Positions 23,005 to 31,557 of a DNA stretch of 64,000 nucleotides are shown here, piece by piece. Made by a program: the position numbers and the translations under genes. The stretch is from Streptomyces sp. NBC_00568 (GTDB lineage: Bacteria; Actinomycetota; Actinomycetes; Streptomycetales; Streptomycetaceae): contig NZ_JAPENW010000001.1 in the NCBI RefSeq assembly GCF_026341855.1, positions 6,253,001-6,317,000 of the forward strand. The letters run 5' to 3'. The notes below the pieces were generated by a model. The model was not told where the DNA came from and made no database searches. It saw nothing but the letters and a program-made list of their open reading frames with translations. Position 1 is the stretch's first letter, and each line of letters starts with the position of its first letter.

Positions 23005-24508
23005 ACGCCCGCGCGCCCTCCGTCACGCACAGCGCCGCCAGCACCAGCAGGGCCGCGTGCACCGGCCAGTCGCCGAACCGGACGTACGGCGTGACACCCC
23101 GGGCCACCGGCACCTCGTACACCGTCGCCCCGCTCGCACGGGTGCCGAGCCAGGACCCGATGCGCTCACCGCTCGGGCCGTAGACGGCGGAGACGCCGGT
23201 GAGCGTCGCGTGCACCATGGGGCGGCCCGTCTCGGCGGCGCGCAGCGCGGCGAGCGAGGCATGCTGCTCGGGCGCCCAGCTGTGCTGGAAACTCGACGTC
23301 GAGGACTGGGCCAGCAGCACCTCGGCGCCGTCCTGGGCGAGGTGGCGGCTCATGTCGGGGAACGCCGTCTCGAAGCAGACCATCGGTCCGACGCGCAGCC
23401 CGTGTCCGGCGTTCATCACCACCTGCTCGGTGCCCCGCATACGGTCCTCGCCGGCCGCCTTGCCCACGGAGGTGGCCCAGCCGAGCAGGGAACGCGCGGG
23501 AACGTACTCGCCGAACGGGACCAGCCGCATCTTGTCGTAGCGGTCGCCGGTCGGACCCTGCGGCCCCACCAGGACCGAGCTCTTGTAGATGCCGGGCCGG
23601 TCGGAGCGGCGCGCGTCGACGTTCACCAGGATGTCGGCGCCGACCTCCCGGGACAACGCCGCGACGCGGTGCGCCAGATCGGGCCGGTCGGCCAGGTCGA
23701 ATCCGACGCTGCTCTCGCCCCAGACGACCAGGTCGGCGCCCCGGCCCGCGAGTTCCCGGGTGAGCGACTCCTCGCGCGCGAACCGCTTGTCGCCACTCGC
23801 GCTGCCGTCCACGACACCGGGCTGCACGACGGCGATCCGTACCCGGCCGTCGACATCCGGGCGCGGCGACCACACCCACGCCGCCGAGGTCGCGGCGGCC
23901 GTCGCGACCAGTCCGGCCACGGCGGGCATACGGGACTCACGCACCGAGACCAGCACGGCGACCGCGACGTTGACCGCCACCACCAGGAAGCTGAGCAGCC
24001 ACACCCCGCCGACCGAGGCCAGCCGCAGCGCGGGCTCCACCTGCCACTGGCTCGATCCCAGCAGACCCCACGGACCGCCCAGGCCCTGCCAGGACCGGGC
24101 GAGTTCCACCATCAGCCAGCCCGACGGCAGGACGAGGAGGGCGGCGCCGACCTGGCCCGTTGACGGCACACCCGCCAGGAACCGCCGGACGAGCCAGCCC
24201 CAGGGGGCCCACAGAGCGCCGAGCAGCGCCGCTATGACCACCGTGAAGACATGCAGGCTCGGCAGCAGCCAGTGGTGCACGGCCAGCATGAAACCGAGTC
24301 CGCCGAGCCAGCCGTCGTACGCGGCACGCCGGCCCGTGGGAGCCGAGCGGGCCAGCAGGATCCAGGGCACGAGCGCGATGTACGCGAACCACCACCAGGA
24401 CGGCGCGGGGAAGGCGAGCATGGGCAGCGCACCCGCCAGCGCGGCGACGAGGCCGCGCCGCCAAGGGGAGTCCAGCCATCGGCCGAACCAAGCGTCGGGC
24501 CTCTTCAT
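22922..24508 (-). CDS. lnt: Apolipoprotein N-acyltransferase
   Basis: 528 residues from the ATG at 24508 with GGAGG upstream. About six N-terminal membrane segments (to about 210) precede a nitrilase-fold domain with catalytic Glu265 (VVWGESS), Lys326 (YDKMRLVPFGEYVP) and Cys378 (VGPMVCFE). A further membrane segment follows near 500, then a basic tail. It transfers an acyl chain to the lipid-modified N-terminal cysteine of lipoproteins. Streptomyces usually carry more than one lnt, and this looks like the one remembered near tuf3. Its 3' end overlaps the convergent Gfo/Idh gene. Confidence 0.95.
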   Translation of the reverse strand: MKRPDAWFGRWLDSPWRRGLVAALAGALPMLAFPAPSWWWFAYIALVPWILLARSAPTGRRAAYDGWLGGLGFMLAVHHWLLPSLHVFTVVIAALLGALWAPWGWLVRRFLAGVPSTGQVGAALLVLPSGWLMVELARSWQGLGGPWGLLGSSQWQVEPALRLASVGGVWLLSFLVVAVNVAVAVLVSVRESRMPAVAGLVATAAATSAAWVWSPRPDVDGRVRIAVVQPGVVDGSASGDKRFAREESLTRELAGRGADLVVWGESSVGFDLADRPDLAHRVAALSREVGADILVNVDARRSDRPGIYKSSVLVGPQGPTGDRYDKMRLVPFGEYVPARSLLGWATSVGKAAGEDRMRGTEQVVMNAGHGLRVGPMVCFETAFPDMSRHLAQDGAEVLLAQSSTSSFQHSWAPEQHASLAALRAAETGRPMVHATLTGVSAVYGPSGERIGSWLGTRASGATVYEVPVARGVTPYVRFGDWPVHAALLVLAALCVTEGARAFRLRRTAPERLVPPARTAHESPARPGR

Positions 24509-24683
24509 CCTTCGCCTCCCTCCCCGGTGGTCCCTCCAGTGTGCGCGTCGGCGGCGATCTCCGACAGGGGGCAATGAGACCGGGAGGGGGCGCGCCGACG
24601 GGAGGGCGCCCCAGGTCGTGACGCGGGGCGAGCCCACGTCGGCGGGGTCAGCGGTCCGGGTGGTGAGGGAGTCGGAGGCAGAC

Positions 24684-25169
24684 TCAGGTGCTCGCGGGTG
24701 CGTGCCGGGGCTGTGGCATCCGGCGCCACTTCTCCTGGACGACCACCTCGCGCAGCCGCCAGCCGTCGTCGGTCCGCAGCAGACCGAAGGCGTACCGCCC
24801 GCCGCACACGAAGTCGGGCGCGGTGGATTCGCCGTCCTGGCCCGCGAACCGCATCGGATTGATGTAGTCCGCCTGGACCCGGGCCGTGTCGCCGGAGTCC
24901 TGATCCAGCACGCCGAACCGCAGGCGCCGGTTGACGATCAGATGCTGGCGCATCGCGAACAGTTCCATGCTCTGCGACAGCCACCCGGTGACCTCGGTGG
25001 CGTCGCCCTCGATGCCGCCGGCCGAACGGTAGTCGGCGCGTCCGTCCGACGTGAACAGCCCTCGGTACGCCTCCCAGTCGCCGTCGTCCACTGCCACCGC
25101 GTACGCGGTGACGATCTCGTCCACGGCGAACCGGTCCAGCACGGTCGCGAGCTCCACACGCTGCGTCAT
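24684..25169 (-). CDS. Nuclear transport factor 2 (SnoaL)-like protein
   Basis: 161 residues from the ATG at 25169. The pattern VDEIVTAYAVAVDDGDWEAYRGLFTSDGRADYRSAGGIEGDATEVTGWLSQSM, then RQHLIVNRRL and RYAFGLLRTDDGWRLREVVVQEKWRR, is the SnoaL_4-type barrel. Such proteins are small ligand-binding domains or isomerase/hydrolase partners. The start has no SD but AACACT lies 6 nt upstream, so it may be leaderless. It has no obvious operon partner. Confidence 0.85.
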   Translation of the reverse strand: MTQRVELATVLDRFAVDEIVTAYAVAVDDGDWEAYRGLFTSDGRADYRSAGGIEGDATEVTGWLSQSMELFAMRQHLIVNRRLRFGVLDQDSGDTARVQADYINPMRFAGQDGESTAPDFVCGGRYAFGLLRTDDGWRLREVVVQEKWRRMPQPRHAPAST

Positions 25170-25395
25170 CGGCTCAGTGTTGGCCACGGGGCCTGCCACG
25201 CCAAGAGGCTGGGCGGGGATATTCGATGTCCGGGGGATTCGGTTCCGCATCCGCCGCCACCGTGCGGGTGGGTACGGCGGTGTCGTGGCGCCGCCCGTAC
25301 ACCTGCCTGCCGATCCTGGAACGTGAGACGTCGTGTCGAGGGCGGCGCGGATCTGCGATCGTTGGTGATCCACTGTCCGTACCAGGAGGCTCCCC

Positions 25396-26136
25396 ATGGC
25401 ACGTCCGGTCACGATCGTCACGGGTGGCAGCCGGGGGATCGGAGCCGCGGCCTGTGTCCGACTCGCGGCGGACGGGCATGACGTGGTGGTCGGCTATGTG
25501 AGCGACGCCGAGGCCGCCGAGCGGACCGCGACCGCCGTCCGCGCGGCCGGGGCGCGCTGTGTCAAGGTGCGCGTGGACACCTCCGACGAGGCCGACGTCG
25601 AGCGGCTCTTCGACACGACCGCGGACCGGGTGGGCCCGGTGACAGGGCTGGTGAACAACGCCGGGGTGACCGGACCGCTCGGACGGCTCGCGGACGCCGA
25701 CCCCGCCGACCTGCGGCGCGTGATCGAGGTCAACCTGCTGGGCACGCTGCTGTGTTCGCGTCGCGCGGCCCGGTCCATGGCCGCCCTCGGAGGCGGCGCC
25801 ATCGTGAATGTGTCCTCGGCGGCCGCCACGCTCGGCAGTCCCGGCGAGTTCGTGCACTACGCGGCGAGCAAGGCCGCCGTCGACGCGCTGACCACGGGAC
25901 TCGCCAAGGAACTCGGTCCCGACGGCATCCGCGTCAACGCGGTCGCTCCCGGCATGATCGACACCGAGATGCACGCGACCATGGGCGACCCGGGCCGCGC
26001 CGAGCGTGCCGCCTCGTCGATTCCGCTGCGCCGCGTCGGCCGGGCCGAGGAAATCGCCGCCGCCATCGCGTGGTTGATGTCGCCCGACGCGTCGTACACG
26101 ACGGGGGCGGTGGTGCGGGTGTCCGGCGGGCGGTGA
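25396..26136 (+). CDS. SDR family oxidoreductase
   Basis: 246 residues, ATG with AGGAGG at good spacing. TGGSRGIG at 9-16, NNAGVTG near 90, catalytic Ser (VNVSSAAA), Tyr and Lys (HYAASKAA), then VAPGMIDTEM: a classical SDR with an intact active site. NAD(P)-dependent oxidation or reduction of an alcohol or ketone. Single gene between an NTF2-like gene and small accessory genes. Confidence 0.92.
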   Translation: MARPVTIVTGGSRGIGAAACVRLAADGHDVVVGYVSDAEAAERTATAVRAAGARCVKVRVDTSDEADVERLFDTTADRVGPVTGLVNNAGVTGPLGRLADADPADLRRVIEVNLLGTLLCSRRAARSMAALGGGAIVNVSSAAATLGSPGEFVHYAASKAAVDALTTGLAKELGPDGIRVNAVAPGMIDTEMHATMGDPGRAERAASSIPLRRVGRAEEIAAAIAWLMSPDASYTTGAVVRVSGGR

Positions 26137-26207
26137 GCCCCGGCTGCTCTCCCGGCGTCCAAGTCGACGTATCGGTGGGGTGGTTGTACCGGCGTGCCGG
26201 GACGGCC

Positions 26208-26387
26208 CTACGCCGCCTCGATGATCTCCCCGCGGATCGCCTCGGCCCACTTCACGACCAACAGCTCGTACTCCGCCCGCTCCTGTGCGGACAGGGAGCC
26301 GCCCGCTCGCGTCCACAGAGCGCGGATCTGTTCGTTCAACGCGGCGGCAGACCGCACGGAACCAGACGGAGTGAAATCGGGGGACAT
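26208..26387 (-). CDS. Small conserved actinobacterial protein, unknown function
   Basis: 59 residues from the ATG at 26387, which is preceded 7 nt upstream by TAGGCT, so the gene is probably leaderless. Sequence runs MSPDFTPSGSVRSAAAL then two amphipathic helices (LNEQIRALWTRAGGSLSAQERAEYELLVVKWAEAIRG). No membrane segment or cysteine. I have met near-identical short proteins in other Streptomyces. Function unknown. Confidence 0.8.
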   Translation of the reverse strand: MSPDFTPSGSVRSAAALNEQIRALWTRAGGSLSAQERAEYELLVVKWAEAIRGEIIEAA

Positions 26388-26708
26388 GCGCACCAGCCTA
26401 GGGGCAAGGACTGACACTGCGCTACCGGACGGCTACGCAAGCCGTATGCCCTTCGTCACGGCGCACGCGACCGACGCCCCGCCGTTCGTCCGACTCCGCG
26501 CCCAGGGCTACGGGCGCCCCGGGCGGCGGCCCGGGGCGCTCGACGATGCCGACGGGGTAGCCGGCGGTCGAGTTCCCGCCGCCCGGGCGACGCGCTCACG
26601 TTTTGCGAGACCGTCGCCGGGCGTGCGCGCCCGCCGGCATCGTCCGCGCCGGCGGCGTGGAGACTCGGATGCCGCCGCCCGGAGTGATCCGGGGCTTCCG
26701 CTGCGGGC
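26388..26708. other. Intergenic region without clear gene
   Basis: No supported CDS in this 321-bp stretch. Open frames on both strands are low-complexity Arg/Ala/Pro. It contains a strong hairpin at 26514-26539. Confidence 0.6.
26514..26539. terminator. Perfect hairpin, likely terminator
   Basis: GCGCCCCGGG (26514-26523) and CCCGGGGCGC (26530-26539) are perfect 10-bp arms with a 6-nt loop. It can end the transcript of the small minus-strand gene at 26709-26882. Confidence 0.6.
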
Positions 26709-26882
26709 TCAGCCCTTCGGCACGCCCGCCTCCGGCCGTTCCGCCCACACCTGCGCGGCGAGCGCATCCGCCTCGTCCTGAGGGATCCCGGCCTTCACCA
26801 GGATGATCCCGCGGCTGCCATCCGGAAACTTCACACTGCGCGCTTCCATGCCCAACCGGCCCAGCGTTGGCTCCTTCGGCAT
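26709..26882 (-). CDS. Small protein of unknown function (57 residues)
   Basis: ATG at 26882 with a textbook ribosome binding site GGAGG 6 nt upstream. The product begins MPKEPTLGRLGMEARSVKFP, then a strand-turn region DGSRGIILVK and a helix PQDEADALAAQVWAERPE. Codon third positions are mostly G/C. Soluble, compact, no cysteines. I do not recognise the family. It lies alone in the accessory patch. Confidence 0.7.
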   Translation of the reverse strand: MPKEPTLGRLGMEARSVKFPDGSRGIILVKAGIPQDEADALAAQVWAERPEAGVPKG

Positions 26883-27299
26883 GCTCCACCTCCAGTCGTG
26901 GAGACCACGCTAAAGCGGCCCCGCCGCAGTCGGCAGAAGATGTTCGGCCAGACGGCCTACTGCCCCCCTCACCTGGTACATCGCCCGTGGCATCCAGGGC
27001 GGAACCGGGCTCGCCGGCCCGGGCGTCGCCCGCCCGACCAGGGCCGGCCCCGTGGCACGGAAAGGAGCAGACTGCCGCCCCTGACGCCGCACCCCCGCCG
27101 ACGGAGCCGGGAGCGGTGGCCGAGGGTGCCGGGAGCCCTACGTCCACAGAAGCCGTGCCGTCGCGCGGTCCCGGTCGGCGGCCGACGACGGTGCGAGCGA
27201 AGCCGTCCTCTCCGCGACGACGGCCGGCGCATGACGTTCCTTATGCGAGGCTTCGGTCGAGGTCGCGATGGTGCGTGACGAGGAATCAATGGGGGGCGA
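26883..27299. other. Long intergenic region, possible gene decay
   Basis: 417 bp with no ORF showing Streptomyces codon bias. The long plus-strand frame crossing it (27-bp phase Pro/Ala/Arg-rich) has no start signal. Composition is slightly less GC-rich near 27230-27300, immediately before the gene at 27300. Probably decayed or intergenic DNA of the accessory patch. Confidence 0.55.
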
Positions 27300-28139
27300 G
27301 TGATCACTCCAGCACCGCCGAGGCGGGCATGTGTCCGCTACGGCGCCGATGGGGTCAGGTGCGGCAACGCCACGAACCGGGCCGACGGCTGGTGCGGACA
27401 GTGCGAGGGGTACACGACACCCGAGCCGCCGACCGCCGACGCCGGGGCTAGGCAGCGTCGCTCCGCCTGGCGTTGGGGACCCGGGCACTGGACGCCCGCC
27501 CCCTTGGGGATGGACTCCGACGAGGCGTACGAGATCGACGTCACGCCAGGGGCTGCGGCCGTCTACGCCAGGGTCCACGCGGTCGAGCCGCAGAACGCGG
27601 AGACGCAGATCCGGTCGCTGTTCGAGGATCTCATAGCCGACCACGCGGCCACGGAGCGGAACGAGGCCGGCGCCTGGCGCGTCTACTTCCCGAAGCACGG
27701 TTACGGCCTGCTCATCAGCGAGGACCGCAGCCACATCCTTCGGTACTGCACCCGGCACATGGAACGGACCTGGGCCCAGTACCGGACCGGCGTCGCCTCC
27801 CGCATCACCGGACCGAACCGCATGCCCGCCTGGAAGCGCGAGGGAGTGGCGAGGCACATCGACCTCGCGGTCGGGGGGAAGGTCGTGGACCTCTACGCCC
27901 GGCACAAGCTGGGGCTCAAGGTCACGTCGGAGAACATCGACGAAGTGGCGCGGAGGCTCGCCGCCCATGTGAACGAGAACGTCCTGCCTCAGTGGCGACA
28001 CGGTGACGACGAGTCGATCGACGACGGGGGCGGCAACACCTGGCGCCTCGTCCGCGACGAAGAGCACCCCGGTGGACTGATCCTGGCCACCTACGCCACC
28101 GGCGGCACCTCTCCGCAGGACCGCGGTGAGACGCCATGA
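27300..28139 (+). CDS. Unrecognised protein with N-terminal zinc-ribbon-like motif
   Basis: 279 residues, GTG start close to a GGGGGGCGA. The first 40 residues hold CVRYGADGVRCGN...GWCGQCEGY, Cys at 11, 20, 31 and 34, which could bind zinc. A Pro/Ala-rich linker leads to a globular part (about 75-250) with YEIDVTPGAAAVYARVH, VYFPKHGYGLLISEDRSHILRYC and DLAVGGKVVDLYARHKLGLKVT. No family recognised; no membrane segment. A 23-codon ORF overlaps its stop by 4 nt (ATGA). Codon use is less biased than in neighbours. Confidence 0.75.
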   Translation: MITPAPPRRACVRYGADGVRCGNATNRADGWCGQCEGYTTPEPPTADAGARQRRSAWRWGPGHWTPAPLGMDSDEAYEIDVTPGAAAVYARVHAVEPQNAETQIRSLFEDLIADHAATERNEAGAWRVYFPKHGYGLLISEDRSHILRYCTRHMERTWAQYRTGVASRITGPNRMPAWKREGVARHIDLAVGGKVVDLYARHKLGLKVTSENIDEVARRLAAHVNENVLPQWRHGDDESIDDGGGNTWRLVRDEEHPGGLILATYATGGTSPQDRGETP

Positions 28140-28207
28140 GCACGGACTCCGTGCCTGACGGGCCAGTGGACACCGCGTCGATGGAGGACGACGAGGTCCC
28201 GCGGTAG
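28136..28207 (+). CDS. Tiny coupled ORF (23 residues, acidic)
   Basis: ATG overlaps the upstream stop (ATGA), the layout of translational coupling. Product begins MSTDSVPDGPVDTASMEDDE and ends at TAG 28205-28207; acidic. It may be the start of a gene that has been cut off, or a genuine micropeptide. Confidence 0.35.
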   Translation: MSTDSVPDGPVDTASMEDDEVPR

Positions 28208-28279
28208 ACGACGTCGGGCCCCGGTATCAGGACCTGGCCGGTTCATCGGTGCGCCGGGGCCCGCACGGCGCGTGGCTCA

Positions 28280-29404
28280 TCAGGCCTCCTCGTGTCCGGT
28301 GAACATGCTGATCAGGCCGTGGGGCGCGTTGTCGCCGAAGAGGAGCTCGTGGAGCTCGGCGCCGCCGGTGGCGGCCGCGGCGCTGCGGGGGAACAGGGCC
28401 CGCTCGTACGCGGTGAGCGCGGCCTCGAGGTCGTCGGGGTGCGCCGCGATGGCCTCGCCGAGTTCGGCGCCGTCGTACATGGCAAGGTTGGCGCCTTCGC
28501 CGTTCGGGGCCGAGAGGTGGGCGGCGTCGCCGAGCAGGGTCACCCCCGGCACCCGGTCCCACCGGTGCTCGTCGGGCAGGGCGTTGAGAGTGCGCAGGAC
28601 CGGCGGGGTCTCACCGTCGGTGATCAGCGCGGTGAGCTCCGGGGCCCAGCCGTCGAACTCCTGCGCGATCCGCGCGGTGGCCGCGGCGGCATCGGTGAAA
28701 TCGATACCGGCGAACCAGTCCTGCGGCTCGGAGAGCGCCACATAGGTGTGGAGGGTCCCGCCGCTCTCCCGGTGAGCCTGGATGCCCTTCCCCGGGGCGA
28801 GCGCGAACAGCGCTCCGGCGCCGACCGCCTTCGCGCCGGCGGGGTGCCGGGTGTCGGCGTCGAACAGGTAGGTCTCGATGAACGATCGGCCGATGTACTC
28901 GGGTGTCGCATCGGAAAGCAGCGGCCGGACCCGGGACCACGCGCCGTCCGCGCCGACCAGCAGGTTCGTGACGGTGGTGCCGCCGTCGGCGAAGGTCACC
29001 TCGTGGCGCCCCGCGCCGAGGGTGCGGACGCCGCTGACCTTGTGGCCCCACCGGACGGTTCCGGCCGGGAGCGAGTCGAGCAGGATCCGTCGCAGCTCGC
29101 CACGCAGCACCTCGGGGCGTCCACGCGTGCTGTCGTCGTCGTACAGGACGGTTCCGTCCGGGGCGAGGACCCGTGTCGCCTCGCGGCCCTCCAGGATGAT
29201 GCCGCGGAACTCGTCCATAAGATCCGCCGCCTGGAGAGCGGGCTGGCCGGTGTCGTCGTGGATGTCGAGCATGCCGCCCTGTGACCGCTGGTCCGGAGAG
29301 GCCTCCGCCTCGTAGATCGTGGCCGGGATTCCGTGGACGTGCAGGACGCGGGCGAGCGTGAGGCCGCCGAGTCCGGCGCCGATGATCGTGACGGGAGTGG
29401 TCAT
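28280..29404 (-). CDS. FAD-dependent monooxygenase (TetX-like)
   Basis: 374 residues from the ATG at 29404 with GGAAGG upstream. GAGLGG at 9-14 near the N-terminus, NLLVGADGAWSRVRPLL, and the second FAD motif VTLLGDAAHLSAPNGEGANLAMYDGAEL, resembling tetracycline-inactivating and other class A flavoprotein monooxygenases. It hydroxylates an aromatic or polycyclic substrate with NAD(P)H. Divergent from a TetR gene with three operators between them, so it is probably induced by its substrate. A resistance role is possible but untested. Confidence 0.9.
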   Translation of the reverse strand: MTTPVTIIGAGLGGLTLARVLHVHGIPATIYEAEASPDQRSQGGMLDIHDDTGQPALQAADLMDEFRGIILEGREATRVLAPDGTVLYDDDSTRGRPEVLRGELRRILLDSLPAGTVRWGHKVSGVRTLGAGRHEVTFADGGTTVTNLLVGADGAWSRVRPLLSDATPEYIGRSFIETYLFDADTRHPAGAKAVGAGALFALAPGKGIQAHRESGGTLHTYVALSEPQDWFAGIDFTDAAAATARIAQEFDGWAPELTALITDGETPPVLRTLNALPDEHRWDRVPGVTLLGDAAHLSAPNGEGANLAMYDGAELGEAIAAHPDDLEAALTAYERALFPRSAAAATGGAELHELLFGDNAPHGLISMFTGHEEA

Positions 29405-29464
29405 GGTGCTTCCTTCCTGATCGCGGACCGCTGGGCGAACACCCTCCACCCGGCGGTCACCTGC

Positions 29465-29534
29465 TGGAACGCCGTTCCAGCGACTCCAGGATGGAACGGT
29501 GTTCCATTGCCTGTCAAGCTGGAACGGCGTTCCA
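29465..29534. promoter_or_regulatory. Three tandem TetR operators, TGGAAC-N3-GTTCCA
   Basis: O1 TGGAAC-GCC-GTTCCA (29465-29479), O2 TGGAAC-GGT-GTTCCA (29492-29506), O3 TGGAAC-GGC-GTTCCA (29520-29534). Each is a perfect inverted repeat, spaced 27 and 28 bp centre to centre. O3 ends 9 bp before the -10 (TAGGAT, 29544-29549) of the tetR gene. Confidence 0.92.
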
Positions 29535-29555
29535 AGGAGCGTCTAGGATGGGGGC

Positions 29556-30266
29556 ATGGCAACGGGAACGCGCCGGTCACAGCGGCGCACGGAGGCGCTC
29601 TCGCGGGAGAGCATCGTCGAGGCGGCCGTCGAACTGCTCGACGGCGCGGGCGAGGGCGGGCTGACGTTCCGGGCGCTGGCCGAGCGCCTGGCCACCGGGC
29701 CCGGGGCGATCTATTGGCACGTGGCGAACAAGGGCGAGCTGCTCGACGCCGCGACCGACGCGGTCGTCGCCGCCGCTCTGGCCGTCGAGCCCGCCGAGTC
29801 CCCGGGCTCGCCGCGGGACGAGATCCGCGTCGTCGCGCTCGGCCTGTTCGACGCGATCGAGGAACACCCGTGGCTCGCCACGCAGCTCTCGACGCATCTC
29901 TCCCGCAGCCCCTGGGGCTCGGTCACGCCGCGGATCTTCGAAAGCGTCGGTCGGCAGGTCCCCGAACTGGGCGTGCCCCAGGACGGCTGGTTCACGGCGA
30001 CCTCGGCGTTGGTGCACTACATCCTCGGCGCCGCCGGCCAGAACGCCGCGAACACCGCGAGCGCCCGCACTCTCGGGGCCGGGGTGGGCCGCACCGAGTT
30101 CCTCGACTCCGTGTCGAAGGCGTGGGAAGCACTCGACCCCGACGACTACCCGTTCACCCGGGCCGTCGCGGACCAGCTGCGCGACCACGACGACCGCGAG
30201 CAGTTCCTCGCCGGTATCGACCTCGTCCTCACCGGCATCACCGCTCGCCGGCCGCCCGGTGAATAG
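29556..30266 (+). CDS. TetR family regulator (TetR_C type)
   Basis: 236 residues. HTH at about 15-60 (LSRESIVEAAVELLDGAGEGGLTFRALAERLATGPGAIYWHVANKGELLDAA); C-terminal ligand domain related to true TetR. Probably leaderless: TAGGAT is 6 nt upstream of the ATG. Three perfect operators separate it from the divergent monooxygenase gene. Expected to repress both genes and release on binding a small molecule. Confidence 0.93.
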   Translation: MATGTRRSQRRTEALSRESIVEAAVELLDGAGEGGLTFRALAERLATGPGAIYWHVANKGELLDAATDAVVAAALAVEPAESPGSPRDEIRVVALGLFDAIEEHPWLATQLSTHLSRSPWGSVTPRIFESVGRQVPELGVPQDGWFTATSALVHYILGAAGQNAANTASARTLGAGVGRTEFLDSVSKAWEALDPDDYPFTRAVADQLRDHDDREQFLAGIDLVLTGITARRPPGE

Positions 30267-30681
30267 GCGCACGCCGGCCACCATCCGAGCTGGGGCGATG
30301 TCGGATGGCGGCGGCCTGTGACGACCCTGTTGTCAGTGGCGGCTCGTAGGCTGGTGCCAACATCCCAGCGATCCAGTCGGGTTGTTGCTGCTGGGGCCCC
30401 GCCGGAGTGATGCCCGCGCGGGGCACTCGACCTGCCCGCCCGGCTCGTCGACCACTCGACCTGCGCGCCCGCGTCGACCGCAGGGATCAAGCCCGACGCC
30501 GGAACGGCCGGCGGTCCCTGCTCAGCGGTGAGCGCGCTCCGCTCGGCGGCGGACATGGTCGTCCTGGCGCGTGGGAGACGACTGGGAGAACGAGCCCCCA
30601 AGTCGCCCCGTCCCGCTCCCTGACCGTGCGACCGGCGCGAGTTCGGGCGCGTGACGCAGTCCTGGAGGGGGAGCCGCTGCC
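30267..30681. other. Intergenic region with orphan PafBC promoter
   Basis: 415 bp between tetR and uppP. Apart from the exact PafBC-type promoter at 30330-30352 nothing is confidently coding; a plus-strand frame from about 30407-30410 to 30829 is Arg/Pro-rich and overlaps uppP antisense. Confidence 0.55.
30330..30352 (+). promoter_or_regulatory. PafBC-type promoter without a clear downstream gene
   Basis: TTGTCAGTG (30330-30338), 8 nt, TAGGCT (30347-30352) is an exact match to TTGTCRGTG-N8-TANNNT. It points right, into uppP antisense sequence; the nearest supported plus-strand gene starts at 32045. Confidence 0.75.
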
Positions 30682-31557
30682 TCAGCCGGCGGATTCGGCG
30701 GCGTGCGGGCTGAGGACGTCCGTGCTGACCAGCGCGATGATGACGATGCCGAGCGCGATCCGGTACCAGACGAACGGCATGAAGCTCTTGTGCGAGATGA
30801 ACTTCATGAACCAGGCGATCACCGCGTAACCGACGGCGAACGCGATGATCGTCGCGAAGATGGTGGGGCCCCAGGACACATGGCCCTCCGCGGCCGCGTC
30901 CTTGAGCTCGAAGGTGCCGGAGGCGAGGACGGCCGGCATGGCCAGGAGGAAGGAGTAACGGGCCGCCGCCGCGCGGCCGTAGCCCATGAAGAGGCCGCCG
31001 CTGATGGTCGCGCCGGACCGGGAGACGCCGGGGATCAGGGCCATCGCCTGGCAGAGGCCGTACAGCAGGCCGTCCCGGGTGTTCAGGTCCTCAAGTCCCT
31101 TGCGCTGCTTGGCTGCCCGGTGCTTTCCGCCCGACTCGTCGCGTGCCGCGAGCCGGTCGGCGATGCCTATGACGATGCCCATCACGATCAGCATCGTGGC
31201 CGTGACCCGCAGATCGCGGAACGGTCCCTCGATCTGGTCCTTGAGGGTGATCCCGAGCACGCCGATCGGAATCGAGCCGACGATCACCAGCCAGCCCATC
31301 TGGGCGTCGTGGTTGCTGCGCATCGCCTTGTTCGTGAGCGAGCGGAACCACGCCGACAGAATCCTTCCCACGTCCTTGCGGAAGTAGATCAGCACCGCGG
31401 CCTCCGTGCCGAGCTGCGTGATGGCGGTGAAGGCCGCACCGGGATCCTCCCAGCCCGCGAACGCCGCGGTCAGCCGCAGATGCGCGCTGGAGGAGACAGG
31501 AAGAAATTCGGTCAGCCCCTGGACGAGTCCGAGGATGAGGGATTCAAACCAAGACAT
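30682..31557 (-). CDS. uppP: Undecaprenyl-diphosphatase
   Basis: 291 residues, ATG at 31557. The signature VQGLTEFLPVSSSAHL (12-27) and the second motif LIPGVSRSGATISGGLFMGYGR are intact, within seven to eight predicted membrane segments. It dephosphorylates undecaprenyl pyrophosphate outside the membrane, recycling the lipid carrier for wall synthesis, and may confer bacitracin tolerance. The start has no clear ribosome binding site. Streptomyces commonly encode several copies. Confidence 0.95.
   Translation of the reverse strand: MSWFESLILGLVQGLTEFLPVSSSAHLRLTAAFAGWEDPGAAFTAITQLGTEAAVLIYFRKDVGRILSAWFRSLTNKAMRSNHDAQMGWLVIVGSIPIGVLGITLKDQIEGPFRDLRVTATMLIVMGIVIGIADRLAARDESGGKHRAAKQRKGLEDLNTRDGLLYGLCQAMALIPGVSRSGATISGGLFMGYGRAAAARYSFLLAMPAVLASGTFELKDAAAEGHVSWGPTIFATIIAFAVGYAVIAWFMKFISHKSFMPFVWYRIALGIVIIALVSTDVLSPHAAESAG

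Noticed and set aside
26596..27147. 183-codon minus-strand frame across the accessory gap
   Set aside because: Gly/Ala/Arg/Pro-rich shadow frame; covers the small gene at 26709-26882 in another phase.
26867..27451. 194-codon plus-strand frame in the accessory gap
   Set aside because: Low complexity, no start signal, and its end lies in the 27300 gene in another frame.
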